Of a stretch of 64,000 nucleotides of DNA, positions 17,004 to 26,397 are shown piece by piece. Origin of the DNA: VGNY01 sp964549635 (GTDB lineage: Bacteria; Chloroflexota; Dehalococcoidia; GIF9; UBA5629); the NCBI GenBank assembly GCA_964549635.1, contig CAZJVJ010000002.1, positions 1-64,000 of the forward strand, in the 5' to 3' direction. Below the pieces are notes generated by a model. That model worked only from the letters and a program-made list of their open reading frames with translations. It was not told where the DNA came from and searched no databases. Every line of letters starts with the position of its first letter. Position 1 is the first letter of the stretch. A program made the translations under genes and the position numbers.

Positions 17004-19838
17004 CTATTGCCATTTTCTGCTTAGCCTGCTGACAATGATGGCAGCGGTTGATGCTGCGACAAGCAGCAGGACGATTGCTATCCAGGCAGGGAGGGGCAGA
17101 TTTGTTAACCTGGATAAAAACGCTGGTTTCCTTGTTGAGCTATTTTGTGGTGGTGATGTCACGGGCTCGGCATAGACCGTCTCTTCAGGCTCCAGTGCTG
17201 CCACACTGAATGACATCACCTTGGACCATTCCCCCTCACCCTTTTCGCCTGTGGCCGCCTGGCTTACCCTTACTTTCCAGTAATATTGAGCTCCTTTTTC
17301 CAGGCGGGTTGTCTTGGGCAATATCCATCCGGGCGCCTCTCGATTGCCGGGGTTGATACTCTCTTTTAATATGGTTTTGGTAAAAGAGCTGTCCTTTGCC
17401 AGCCAAAGGTCATACTCTATAGCTCTTGTTGGGTGCCTCCATTTGAATACTATGTCGCCGATGTCTCCCGTCTCTATATATACAGGTATTGTTTCATCCA
17501 TGGCTGGTGATGTCGGTATCGGCGCCTGGAACAATACTTCGCGGTCAGGTGGAGGCGGTGGTGTATGCTGGGGACTTGGTGACAGACAGTCATAAAAATT
17601 CCACAGGCGTCCCGTGTTAACCGTGTAAGGCCGGTTGTCTATCGCCCACAGGTTGATGCCAGCTGAGACCTTCAGTGAGACAGGTTCTCTGGTGAAGATG
17701 ACCCCGGAGGGCAGGCTGGCGGTCAAGCAGTCCCATTCGATGAAGGGTGGCGCCAGCTTTTCCGGTTCCAGAGTGCGGTCGACAGCGGTGTTACCCCCAG
17801 ATGACCAGGCGCCGTAGAGAGTGCCTAGTTGAGCAAGACCGTAGAAGCTGCGTCCTGGTGGCTTCATTGCGGCCCAGCCGAAGTTCGAGCCCACAACCCA
17901 GCAATATATTCCACTGTTTGGGCTATCGCTGGCAGCATAGATGATCAGGGTGTTTCGGAATCTGTAATCAGCGATGGCGTGCATTTTACCGGGCTCCGGA
18001 ATAGCCAGCTTCCGGTGAAAGGTGACTCCGCCGTCCAGTGAAAAAGCTACTTCACCAGTACCATCGTCTCCAACTACTATGACACCAGTAGACGTGGCGG
18101 TTATGCTATGTCCAGTGCTCAGGGTGGTGTTTACTGCCGGTGCCCATTGCCATGCCCCGTATGCGCCAGTACCCCTGCGCACGTAATTGTTATTCAGCAC
18201 GTACAGGTGGGGCATATTGTTAATTATGCTAACGGCGAAATCACTTATATTCACGCCTGGCAGCAGGCTGGACCACGTTTGACCTTTATCCTGTGATTGT
18301 CTCAGATCACCCGTGAATCTGGAAGCAAAGTATATCGTTCCGTCGTCGCCCAAACCGCTGTGGCGCAGAATCAAATCGTTGCTTGTTGATATAACACACA
18401 GCACTCGCTCCCAGATCCTTCCCGGCGGTACGCTGGTGCTCCGCCAAATGCTGTCGAAGTTGTTCACCCCAGGGTGGTTATTGATGGATGCCAGATATAT
18501 GGCGTCTGATGCTGGGGTCACTGCCACATCGGCCAAAAAGCTTATCTCGGTGTCTATGAGGCTGAGCTGATTCCATGTTTTGCCATTGTCGAGGCTCAGT
18601 GACAGGGCTGATTCATCCAAAGCCGTGCCAATCAAATAGCCGCTCGGCCAACTTGCGGGGTTAACAAGTGAGGCAGAACTGGTGGCGCAATATGCCCGGC
18701 TGCCCTCAGGGCTCCAAGCTACCTGGGCATTGGCATAGCCGGAATTACCACCGCCGGTAGGTGCCTTATGTGTCTGGTACCAGCAGGGCTCGGGACAGGT
18801 CACCGGTGCATCGGTAAACCAGACAACAACTGAGGCGGAGGCCGGGCCGCCTAGAACCTCTCCAGCCAGCAATTTACCTGAGGCATAGCTGCCGTAGTAA
18901 GCGATACTCGAAATCCTTCTTTGCGCAGCCCCGGGCATTAGCACATGGACTACGGAGTCGTCAAGCCGATAAATACCGGCATTGCCTGTAACTCCGGCAT
19001 CATCAATGCTCACATAGCAGCGGCGTAAGCTTGGTGCCTGTCCTGAGAAATCGGCGGGAAGCTCCACGTCAGCGGTTATAACCTGGTGTGCTTTGGGCGA
19101 GGTACCGGAGCCGGTGGTTGTAACCTCCACCGGGCCCCAGGTGCCCCAGGTGGTTGTGTTGGCTGCGGTATCGCGTATGCCGATGTTGACATAAGTGCCA
19201 GTAGCATGTGTTGAGACGACTACCACACTGGAATCTGTGCGGTAACTTGGCGAAAACTTTACTGCCAGTATATCCCCGGTAAAGCCCTGAGCTTTCCAGT
19301 TGCTCTGGCCAACCGCTTTAAAAATATAGACGTCACCCCCGCCTGCCGCCGTGCGTGTACCTACAGCGATATCGTAGCCGCTGTAGCTTGGCGATATGTC
19401 GATGGCGCTGATGTTACTGGTCACAGGGCAGTTAGTATTTTGCCAGCTGGCACCGCCATCTGCTGAAACGAAAACGTTTCTAGGCAGCCCGCCGGTGCTG
19501 GTGACCACAGCTATAAAGTTTTGGTTGTCCGGGGCAATGGCTATGTTCCAGGCAGGGAGCATAGCGCCGGCGCGAGTTAACTGGCTGGTTATGTTATCCC
19601 AGGTGCTGCCGCCATTCATAGACTTGTATATTCTGCCGTTGGCGCTGTCTACGGCATATATTGTCCTGCCGTCCCTGCCGATACCGATGGCATTTATTTC
19701 AGACGGGCTGGCGATGACGTGACCGGCGCTGTTGGGCGTGTCAACAACGCTCCATTTCAGGGTTCCGGGGGATGACAGAGCTGGCCCTGCGGGGATGAAA
19801 AGAATCAAAGGTAGTATTAGGCTAGCAATTAATTTCAC
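17004..19838 (-). CDS. secreted Asp-box beta-propeller protein, paralogue of the one at 7594
   Basis: The GTG at 19838 puts a signal peptide (KLIASLILPLILFIPAGPA) at the very N-terminus and leaves 25 bases after the upstream gene. A longer frame from 19910 overlaps that gene. The protein (944 residues) has the same plan as its paralogue: Asp-box repeats (KSMNGGSTWDNIT, SADGGASWQNT, SLDNGKTWNQLSLID, SQDKGQTWSSL), a proline-rich linker (QHTPPPPPDRE), one fibronectin-like module (YYWKVRVSQAA), then one membrane helix at about 915-937 with a short basic tail. It is probably displayed on the outer face of the membrane. It is the second gene of an operon with an Ig-domain protein. Ligand and function are unknown. 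Confidence 0.8.
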   Translation of the reverse strand: MKLIASLILPLILFIPAGPALSSPGTLKWSVVDTPNSAGHVIASPSEINAIGIGRDGRTIYAVDSANGRIYKSMNGGSTWDNITSQLTRAGAMLPAWNIAIAPDNQNFIAVVTSTGGLPRNVFVSADGGASWQNTNCPVTSNISAIDISPSYSGYDIAVGTRTAAGGGDVYIFKAVGQSNWKAQGFTGDILAVKFSPSYRTDSSVVVVSTHATGTYVNIGIRDTAANTTTWGTWGPVEVTTTGSGTSPKAHQVITADVELPADFSGQAPSLRRCYVSIDDAGVTGNAGIYRLDDSVVHVLMPGAAQRRISSIAYYGSYASGKLLAGEVLGGPASASVVVWFTDAPVTCPEPCWYQTHKAPTGGGNSGYANAQVAWSPEGSRAYCATSSASLVNPASWPSGYLIGTALDESALSLSLDNGKTWNQLSLIDTEISFLADVAVTPASDAIYLASINNHPGVNNFDSIWRSTSVPPGRIWERVLCVISTSNDLILRHSGLGDDGTIYFASRFTGDLRQSQDKGQTWSSLLPGVNISDFAVSIINNMPHLYVLNNNYVRRGTGAYGAWQWAPAVNTTLSTGHSITATSTGVIVVGDDGTGEVAFSLDGGVTFHRKLAIPEPGKMHAIADYRFRNTLIIYAASDSPNSGIYCWVVGSNFGWAAMKPPGRSFYGLAQLGTLYGAWSSGGNTAVDRTLEPEKLAPPFIEWDCLTASLPSGVIFTREPVSLKVSAGINLWAIDNRPYTVNTGRLWNFYDCLSPSPQHTPPPPPDREVLFQAPIPTSPAMDETIPVYIETGDIGDIVFKWRHPTRAIEYDLWLAKDSSFTKTILKESINPGNREAPGWILPKTTRLEKGAQYYWKVRVSQAATGEKGEGEWSKVMSFSVAALEPEETVYAEPVTSPPQNSSTRKPAFLSRLTNLPLPAWIAIVLLLVAASTAAIIVSRLSRKWQ

Positions 19839-19863
19839 AAGCTTCGTCAGGCTGTGGCACCCT

Positions 19864-22017
19864 TCATGGTAGTGTCTCAGCTGGCAGCCTGTCAGGGGTG
19901 ACAATCTCATGTGCCGCTATTTGTATCTGTGGCATCCCATCGGTGTAGTGTGGTGATGGCGGTCTGGGTTGCTGCCCCTGTCTGTAGACTCTCTCTTCGG
20001 TGACGGTGTTGAGCCGGCTATAGACCGTCTCCACGCCACCGTCGTGTGCCTCCTTGTGCCCGTAGGGTAACCAGCAGTGCAAAATCTTCCACTCCTGATA
20101 TATATCTCGTGCCCAGACCACAGCTATACCTGTTTCGCCTTCAGTGTTTTTTTCATCTGCAGGTGGCAGGACTAGATTTCTGGTTTCTGCCTGTCTCCAT
20201 TCGCTGGTAACTACACGTAATGGTTTTTTGGCTGTGTAGCTACAGGTAGTACCTTTATCCTCCGGAATAACCTCTGCCTCGACTACACTTGGTGGCGCTG
20301 GAAGCCTCTTCTCCTCCCCGATGGTCGTTTTAACTTCAGGTAATCCCTTTGCAGCTAATGTGGTCTTAATCTCCTCTTCGTATCTCTCGAGAAGCTCGGC
20401 GAACTTTTCCATCAGTTGTTCCTTGGTGGATGGTGGCCCTAGTTTCGGTTTCTCGCCACCTATCATGACCACGGTGGGGGGTGGTGGTTGTGGTGGGGGT
20501 GGTGGGGCCATCGGTTGATAGTACGGGGGCGGGTATGGAGCAGGTTTAGGTTGCAGACTGCGCAGCAGGAGGTAAAGCCCGTAACCACCTAAAATCAGTA
20601 GTATGATTGTCAGTGGTATCATCACCAGTGGCATGGTATAGTCATGTTCCCACCTTATATCTATGGTCTTTGGCGAGTCCATCAAGGTGGTGCCGCTGTA
20701 GTTGACAGCCCTCAGCTTACCGCCAAAGACCCCCAGGATACCGGGCATGCGAACCTGCGGATTGGTCATACTCCATTCAGCCAGACTGCCAGCCTTATAC
20801 CAGTTACCGCCCTCTGCCTCGCCGTAGCGAGATATCAAAGTCAGTTTATAGTACGTATCGTATTTAGCGGTGCAGGCTCCTGGTGCGTTAACCGTCAGGC
20901 TCAAGTCTCTACCTGATACCGTCTCACCTGTGGGCAACACCCACTGTGCAAAGCGGTACTGAGTACCAGGGTCATCAGAATCGTTCACTAGTTCAGGGGC
21001 ATTAGCCCTCATGGTATAGCCCTCTCGGTACCAGCCGCTGCCGCTGAGCTGGCCGACCTTTGACGGTTCAGCCTTAAGTTCTATGTAATATTCTGTGTAG
21101 TAGGGGAAGTTAGTATTGGGTGAGGCCTCACTGACCGTCAACCTGTCCACCTCCGCTTTGAACCTGATACCTGACATTGTCGGATGAGAGACGAGCGGTT
21201 CAACTGCCACCGAGCGGCTTACACCAAGGTCAAGGCTGAGCTGCATTGACTGCCCACCCTGCAATCGGGCCATCTCACTCCCATTCACGAATACTTTTGT
21301 CTCGCCCGCCTTAAGCCCTGTGCCGATGGTGATGGTAGCCACATATCCACCCTTTTCCACAATGATGCTGAAGCTTTCCTGTGCGGTTATAGGCGGCGAT
21401 GAGCTGTCAGTAACGCTGACTATGAAACTATATGTGCCGGCGGTACCTCTGGCCGGAATGCCTGAGATATAGCCGGTGGTAGCCCCCAGTATCAGTCCTG
21501 TGGGCAGACTACCGCTGGTGATTGACCAGGTATATGGAGAAGTGCCGCCGCTGACCATTATCCGCTCGGTATAGCTTTTGCCCTCCGTGGCCGTTGCCAG
21601 GTAGGTGGTGAGGAAGTTCAGTGGCGGTTGTGCCACGATGAGGACGAATGGCTGTGTCGCCGAGGCACTAGCACCGTCGGTCACTTTGGCGGTAAAATTG
21701 AAGGTGCCAGCTATTGTCGGTGTACCTGAAATAATGCCTGTGGCGGCAAAGCTCAGCCCTGTGGGCAGTCCTCCACTGATGATGCTCCAAGTGTAAGGCG
21801 GTGTACCCCCGGCAGCCCCCAGCGCTTTAAAATAGGCACTTCCCACCTGGGCCTGCGGCAACAGTGGTGGGGTGGTGATGACGGGCTGAGCTCTAACGGG
21901 TCTGATGAACAGGAAGCTGGAGACTATCATAACAAGCAGGCAGATTAGCGCCAGTCCTGAGATTCGTCTGCAGGTGCGTCGCAAGATGTCCTGTTTCAGC
22001 CGGTCCTTTGACTTCAT
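19864..22017 (-). CDS. surface Ig-domain membrane protein with proline-rich cytoplasmic region
   Basis: The ATG at 22017 is chosen because a strong promoter ends only 5 bases before the longer TTG start at 22032. The 717-residue protein has a signal anchor at about 19-45, then two putative-Ig (He_PIG-like) domains (GGTPPYTWSIISGGLPTG and GGTSPYTWSITSGSLPTG), each ending in a YSF/FNF-V-VTD motif. Further beta-rich modules follow, then a membrane helix near residue 500, a run of PPPP motifs, and a charged domain of about 180 residues. If topology is as predicted, the Ig domains are outside and the proline-rich tail inside. It is co-transcribed with the propeller gene downstream. Confidence 0.75.
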   Translation of the reverse strand: MKSKDRLKQDILRRTCRRISGLALICLLVMIVSSFLFIRPVRAQPVITTPPLLPQAQVGSAYFKALGAAGGTPPYTWSIISGGLPTGLSFAATGIISGTPTIAGTFNFTAKVTDGASASATQPFVLIVAQPPLNFLTTYLATATEGKSYTERIMVSGGTSPYTWSITSGSLPTGLILGATTGYISGIPARGTAGTYSFIVSVTDSSSPPITAQESFSIIVEKGGYVATITIGTGLKAGETKVFVNGSEMARLQGGQSMQLSLDLGVSRSVAVEPLVSHPTMSGIRFKAEVDRLTVSEASPNTNFPYYTEYYIELKAEPSKVGQLSGSGWYREGYTMRANAPELVNDSDDPGTQYRFAQWVLPTGETVSGRDLSLTVNAPGACTAKYDTYYKLTLISRYGEAEGGNWYKAGSLAEWSMTNPQVRMPGILGVFGGKLRAVNYSGTTLMDSPKTIDIRWEHDYTMPLVMIPLTIILLILGGYGLYLLLRSLQPKPAPYPPPYYQPMAPPPPPQPPPPTVVMIGGEKPKLGPPSTKEQLMEKFAELLERYEEEIKTTLAAKGLPEVKTTIGEEKRLPAPPSVVEAEVIPEDKGTTCSYTAKKPLRVVTSEWRQAETRNLVLPPADEKNTEGETGIAVVWARDIYQEWKILHCWLPYGHKEAHDGGVETVYSRLNTVTEERVYRQGQQPRPPSPHYTDGMPQIQIAAHEIVTPDRLPAETLP

Positions 22018-22036
22018 TTTAAAATCGCCCAAGCCT

Positions 22037-22065
22037 ATTATAGTAGCTAGAGGAAGATTTGTCGA
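22037..22065 (-). promoter_or_regulatory. promoter of the Ig-domain/propeller operon
   Basis: Minus strand: TCGACA (22065-22060), 17 bases, TATAAT (22042-22037). This is a near-consensus housekeeping promoter with no TTAAYA repeat, unlike the promoter of the paralogous propeller gene. The start site would be about 13 bases before the chosen ATG. Confidence 0.65.
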
Positions 22066-22380
22066 TATTCGATAGCCATCCTATTTAATCTTAAATCACC
22101 ATTTAGTGCAAGTCTAACAGCCCCGCTATATAACCTTGCACCAAATTGTCCAGATTGTGTTAACATGTAGCGTAGAGCTTTGGCCCTGCCATGCCCGAGT
22201 GGCCAAGGTGATGCAATATCCACAAGCTCTGCGGCGCCGGAACCAGAAAGGCGGCAGCCTGTGCGGTGGGAATTACCTCTCTACCCCCACGCAGGTGCGC
22301 AAGGGCAATGATTTGATGGGATACTTTCGGTGGTTGTGAAGGCAAGCGTGTATAATTAGGATGCAGCCTTCTGCTTACAG

Positions 22381-23091
22381 ATGAAGACTGATTTTGATGA
22401 AAGGATTAATACGCTGGTTCGGTGGCTTGCGCAGGCACAGCACCTGGTGGTGTTTACCGGTGCCGGCATCAGTACCGAATCGGGATTACCTGATTTCAGG
22501 GGGCCTGATGGCCTGTGGACAAGGCAGGCCAAGAAACTGCCGCCACCGCCACCAGTGGACTGGTCTCAGGTGCAGCCCAACAGTGCCCATCTGGCAATCG
22601 TCGAATTACAGGCCATGGGCAAATTAAAGTTCCTCATTACGCAGAACGTTGACAACCTACACCTGAAGTCAGGCATTAAGCCGGAGCTTATTGCTGAGTT
22701 TCACGGTAACATCACCAAACTTAGCTGCACCTTCTGCGAAAGCCAGTTTGATTCTTTCCCTGATTTGCTGAATATCCGTTGTCCGGTCTGTGATAAGGGC
22801 CGGCTTGTCTCCAGTGTGGTCAATTTCGGTGACCCGATCCCCCGCAGGGCTTATGAGGACTCCGCAAGGCACTCCAGGCTCTGTGACCTTTTCATTGTGG
22901 CTGGGTCAAGTCTGGTCGTCCACCCGGCGGCGTCAATGCCTGAGATAGCTCTCAAAGCTGGTGCCAGACTGGTAATAATCAACAGGGGTGAGACCCCGCT
23001 CGACAGGGTCTGCCATCTCCGTTTCTGGGAGAGCACTGGTGAGGTGCTGCCTCTGGCGGTCGGTCGCCTGAAGGAGTTTATAAAGTTTTAG
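22381..23091 (+). CDS. cobB: NAD-dependent protein deacylase (sirtuin)
   Basis: This 236-residue sirtuin removes acyl groups from protein lysines using NAD in the cytoplasm. Family motifs are complete: GAGISTESGLPDFRG for NAD binding, TQNVDNLH, the catalytic His in FHGN, four zinc cysteines (CTFC and CPVC), and GSSLVVHPAASMP. A -10 (TATAAT, 22351-22356) precedes it, without a good -35 or ribosome site. Bacterial sirtuins often reverse acetylation of acyl-CoA synthetases; several NDP-forming synthetase-like genes are in this window, but none is adjacent. The symbol is by family only. Confidence 0.93.
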   Translation: MKTDFDERINTLVRWLAQAQHLVVFTGAGISTESGLPDFRGPDGLWTRQAKKLPPPPPVDWSQVQPNSAHLAIVELQAMGKLKFLITQNVDNLHLKSGIKPELIAEFHGNITKLSCTFCESQFDSFPDLLNIRCPVCDKGRLVSSVVNFGDPIPRRAYEDSARHSRLCDLFIVAGSSLVVHPAASMPEIALKAGARLVIINRGETPLDRVCHLRFWESTGEVLPLAVGRLKEFIKF

Positions 23092-23314
23092 CTGGTGACC
23101 TGCTCTGTGCCGGCAAAAAGTTGACAGCACAATATTGCTCTGGCCCAGACCGCCAGCTATCTGTTAGTCTTCGTGAACTTGATATATGCTGCTTGCCCTT
23201 TGGGGCGGTGAGTTGTGGTATACCGGCTTTCGCTCTGGCCTTTGCCGAATTTTTGTTATTCCGGGTAGCCTTGGTCTGGTGCAGCTCACCACAGGGGAAG
23301 TTGCCCAGGATAAG

Positions 23315-23348
23315 TTTCTGGACTGAAAGTATTTCTGGACTGAAAGTA
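23315..23348 (+). repeat. 17-bp tandem duplication
   Basis: The unit TTTCTGGACTGAAAGTA occurs twice head to tail (23315-23331 and 23332-23348), followed by a partial third copy (TCTGG). It lies in non-coding DNA and looks like a slippage product. Confidence 0.9.
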
Positions 23349-23441
23349 TCTGGCCAATATCAAAGTGATGAAGATAGCTCGAGCGGCCATTACCTTCGTC
23401 TCAATAGGCCTTAACCACAAAATCTCATGCGCTATCTTGAG

Positions 23442-23732
23442 GTGACAATTAAAGTCGTCGACCTGCTCGGTTGGTCTGGTATCCTTGCCGCTTTCGCCTA
23501 GCTATTTTATTCCGTCTTCTAGACATTTGAGCGCACGGAGTTCCAATCGGTAAGGCAGATGCTAAATGCGGTGCTAATTCTAGATGGTCTACTGGTTGTC
23601 GTTAAACATTGTTTTTGGCGTTATCAGCCTATTGCCCTTCTGTACCTTATAGCCAGTGCAATTGTCCTAATCTACAGATTTTGTTGTGATGAAGTTCAAG
23701 TTCTTCAACCTGGAGCCAGCCCTGGCAGCTAA
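23442..23732 (+). pseudogene. possible decayed small membrane protein gene
   Basis: Frame +3 reads VDLLGWSGILAAFA, stop, LFYSVF, stop, then RQMLNAVLILDGLLVVVKHC and IALLYLIASAIVLIY before a final stop. The order of a GW-x-G helix, an LN-containing middle helix and a third helix recalls small three-helix membrane proteins of the CBU_0592 type. Two internal stops mean that it is not functional as read. The identification is tentative. Confidence 0.3.
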
Positions 23733-24189
23733 AGCCAAAGAATTTGACTGACGTTTCTAGAAGACGGGTCTTATAGAGGCTTTGCCTTTTGGACTGACTA
23801 ACCTGTCGTAGTCATTTGCTACTGGATCAGCTTGGTGACGATTTATCCGAAGGGTGGGGTGAAGCCCTGATACTGGGCAGTTTGGATTATAAGGATTAGG
23901 AAGGTGTGACTTAGTAAGAAGGCTAATAGTCCAGTAGGCCAGATTCTTTCAACCCTACCCGTCCGATCATAGGTGAGTAGTCCAAATTAGCTACAATTGG
24001 TACTGGCTTGATTCTGCACATGCTAACTTTGTTTTGGGTTGTTGTTTCTCAAGGAAAAGAATAACTGCTTCCATTCTAGTTTTAAACGGAGTTCCTTTAA
24101 CAACCGAAAATCCAAAAACCTGCTCAGTTGTTTGTATCGTATGCGCCTCTTTTTATACTATCTCTCTGTTTAAAAGGCACCTGGGGCAT

Positions 24190-25020
24190 TCAGTTCACCT
24201 TAATATATGCCATACCTTTCACTGCACAATAGCCCAGTATAAGTATCTCAGTGGCAGAGAAAACAGGAAAGCGAATTACGAAAGTCGAGGGTTTTAACGT
24301 GGACAATAGCAAAGCTTGGCGGTTTTTGTCAACGTTGTAAATCCTCTCTGGACTTAGTTTCAAAGCATATTTATGGTATACCACTGCCTGTAGCACACAG
24401 TACATCTGATAGCCCATAACGTTAACAAGCCAGGAGGTAACAACATCCTCGTTGCCCGTAAAGAAGTAATCGGGGGCACTGCCCATCTTTTCGAAGACGT
24501 CACTCCTTATTATTAAAGTATGAAGAACCGCTAACGCCGGATACCTTTTCGGGGCTGACTTTGTCGTTATCTGTTTTACCTGAGCCACGGCAAAATCCAA
24601 GCCCTGTGATATGTATGTCTAGCTCCCATGGTATTAATTTTTTGCTGCCATAAAAAACAAAATTTTCGGGGTTACAGCAGCCACCTGTGGGTTAACGTCC
24701 AAAAAGCTAACAAGTAAGTATGGCTAACCAGTCTGGGGTAAATTCAGTATCTATTAAGTGGTGCGATATACTCTCCTGTGGAATAAGCTAATCCGGAGTT
24801 GATGCCACCAGCATAACCTTGATTTTTTGGATTTTGGACGAAAATTAACCGAGGTAACTAGTTCAGTGACTTTTTGGCATACTCCAGGCTTCCATCGGTA
24901 GAGTTATTGTCAACAAAAATAACTTCAAAATTGGGATAGCTCTGTTTTGAGAGCGAAGCTGTGCAGTCGTCTGTATGAGGCATGCCATTAAAGTTAAACC
25001 ACAATAACTGATACTTTTTT
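24190..25020 (-). pseudogene. family 2 glycosyltransferase, decayed
   Basis: The minus strand reads through several frames as one GT2 protein: KKVSVIVV, then FNGMPHTDDCTASL, FEVIFVDNNSTDGSLEYAKK, a stop, LIFVQNPKNQGYAGGINSGL, a frameshift, then FTPDWLAIL and NPQVAAVTPKILFF. The C-terminal part is a 136-residue open frame (24190-24600) with FEKMGSAPDYFFTGNED and AVVYHKYALKL, typical of rhamnosyltransferase-like GT2 enzymes. At least three disruptions make it a pseudogene. It sits next to intact sugar-nucleotide and glycosyltransferase genes, so it probably belonged to the same glycan locus. Confidence 0.8.
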
Positions 25021-25072
25021 GTACATTTTTCCTATTCTGCGCCTGACACAAAGGCAACCCACTGACTGTTCC

Positions 25073-26296
25073 CTAACGTGTCGTGTTCAAGAAGTAGTTA
25101 AGCTGGTCATTTATTATGTCCTTCAGTGTGTGATTTATCTGAAGTCCTACACTACGGAGCTTCGCAGTTCCAGCCAGCAAAATGGGCACCTCAGCTGGCC
25201 TGAACTTTTCCTGATCAAACTCTATGGTTATCCTCCCTTTATCTGTAATAGCAACAATGCCTATGTCTGAGAGCTGATATTCCAGGCTGCCTTCCAGAAG
25301 CAGCTTGTCTACCTTCGTTTTTTCGAAGCGCAGACCGAACATCTCTGTATTGTCCAGTTCACACGGTTGATATACAACCTTGCCGCCACTAAGTGTCTCT
25401 ATTTTGTCTATGGTATAACCGGCACACTCCAGACTTAATAAAAGATAGCTCAGTACTGAGTTCGTCCTCTCTGAGCCCTGGTTATAAACATCACCGTATT
25501 GGCCTTTCTCAGCTAGCAGGCAGTAACCCTTCACAATATCATTGACGTGCGACCAGTCCCTGAATGCATTTACATTGCCTATGGTAATTTTGTCAATCCC
25601 CCCCCGCTTTAGCTGCATTACCTGATGAGTTATTGCTGAAGTCACGAACATCTTACCTCTGCCAGCACCCTCGTGGTTGAACCCCCTAGAGACTATTGTT
25701 CTCAGCCCGAAGCAGGAATGATAGTTTCTGGTTAGGTAATCGGCATAGACTTTGCTCACGGCGTAGGGAGACATAGGGCGGAGTGGATTGGTTTCAGTGA
25801 TTGGTAGCTCCGGGATACTTGCCGGCTCTGGGAAGACTGTGCCGTGTTTCTTTTTGATCTGCTGATACTGGAGCTGCGAGAAGAATACCAGGCCGTACTC
25901 TTCGCTGCTACCAGCAAACACTATCACCGGGTCAAGCATTTTGTTTCTAACTGCTTCGAGTAGATTGCATGTACCTAGGCAGTTTACCTCCATAGTTTCT
26001 CCGGGACATAAGAATGACCTTGGAATGAAAGACTGTGCGGCGAGATGAAAGATAACGTCTGGCTTAGCCTGGTCTAATGCGGAAGCGATGCTGGAAATAT
26101 CCCGGATGTCACCCTCCAAAAATCTGACCTCCCTTTCAATACCCAGTTGTTTAATATTCTGCGGGATGCTACCGTCAGCCCGTCTCCTGACCAGCCCGAA
26201 CACATTTGAGCCCTGGTCGAGGAGGTGCTTTGCCAGATGTGAGCCGACAAAGCCGCTTATGCCGGTGATGAATACACTTTTGCCCTTCAAACTCAC
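25073..26296 (-). CDS. NAD-dependent sugar epimerase/dehydratase, GDP-mannose 4,6-dehydratase-like
   Basis: The GTG at 26296 is preceded at good spacing by AAAGGGGGTG and gives 407 residues. This is an extended short-chain dehydrogenase: Rossmann motif TGISGFVGSHLAKHLL, HLAAQSFIPRSF, the SSEEYG site, and catalytic YAVSK (SPYAVSKVYADYLT). The order matches GDP-mannose 4,6-dehydratases, which make GDP-4-keto-6-deoxymannose for deoxyhexose synthesis. It is longer than usual because of an insertion of about 50 residues before the C-terminal FRPAEVPILL...TAKLRSVG segment, so the exact sugar nucleotide is uncertain. A GT2 gene lies directly upstream. Confidence 0.8.
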   Translation of the reverse strand: MSLKGKSVFITGISGFVGSHLAKHLLDQGSNVFGLVRRRADGSIPQNIKQLGIEREVRFLEGDIRDISSIASALDQAKPDVIFHLAAQSFIPRSFLCPGETMEVNCLGTCNLLEAVRNKMLDPVIVFAGSSEEYGLVFFSQLQYQQIKKKHGTVFPEPASIPELPITETNPLRPMSPYAVSKVYADYLTRNYHSCFGLRTIVSRGFNHEGAGRGKMFVTSAITHQVMQLKRGGIDKITIGNVNAFRDWSHVNDIVKGYCLLAEKGQYGDVYNQGSERTNSVLSYLLLSLECAGYTIDKIETLSGGKVVYQPCELDNTEMFGLRFEKTKVDKLLLEGSLEYQLSDIGIVAITDKGRITIEFDQEKFRPAEVPILLAGTAKLRSVGLQINHTLKDIINDQLNYFLNTTR

Positions 26297-26397
26297 TTCG
26301 ACACCCCCTTTCAAGCTTGCCTCTTATCATTTGCGCAACTCCGATAGGCAATTTCCGCGTGCGGGCTACAGAATTCTAGAGCAAAAAGGATTTTCAT

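Larger units (their letters stand above)
23092..24189. other. degenerate stretch without an intact gene
   Basis: No frame here is convincing over more than about 95 residues. The stretch contains a 17-bp tandem duplication and a possible decayed small membrane protein gene, both listed separately. Together with the glycosyltransferase remnant that follows, it forms about 2 kb of decaying DNA between the sirtuin and sugar genes. Confidence 0.5.

Noticed and set aside
22033..22140. PhoB-like box for the Ig-domain/propeller operon
   Set aside because: TTAA-containing words occur (TTTAAGATTAAAT), but the spacing is not 11 bp and no -10 follows at 9 bp; a -35/-10 promoter is present.
22185..22320. 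tRNA-like stretch (GCCCGAGTGGCCAAGG) upstream of the sirtuin gene
   Set aside because: It resembles a D-arm of a class II tRNA, but no acceptor stem, T-arm or suitable anticodon stem could be paired.
22136..22339. 67-residue open frame before the sirtuin gene
   Set aside because: No ribosome site, no family resemblance, unusual composition; it overlaps the promoter region.
23315..23353. CRISPR-like or satellite repeat
   Set aside because: Only two full head-to-tail copies with no spacers; simple tandem duplication.
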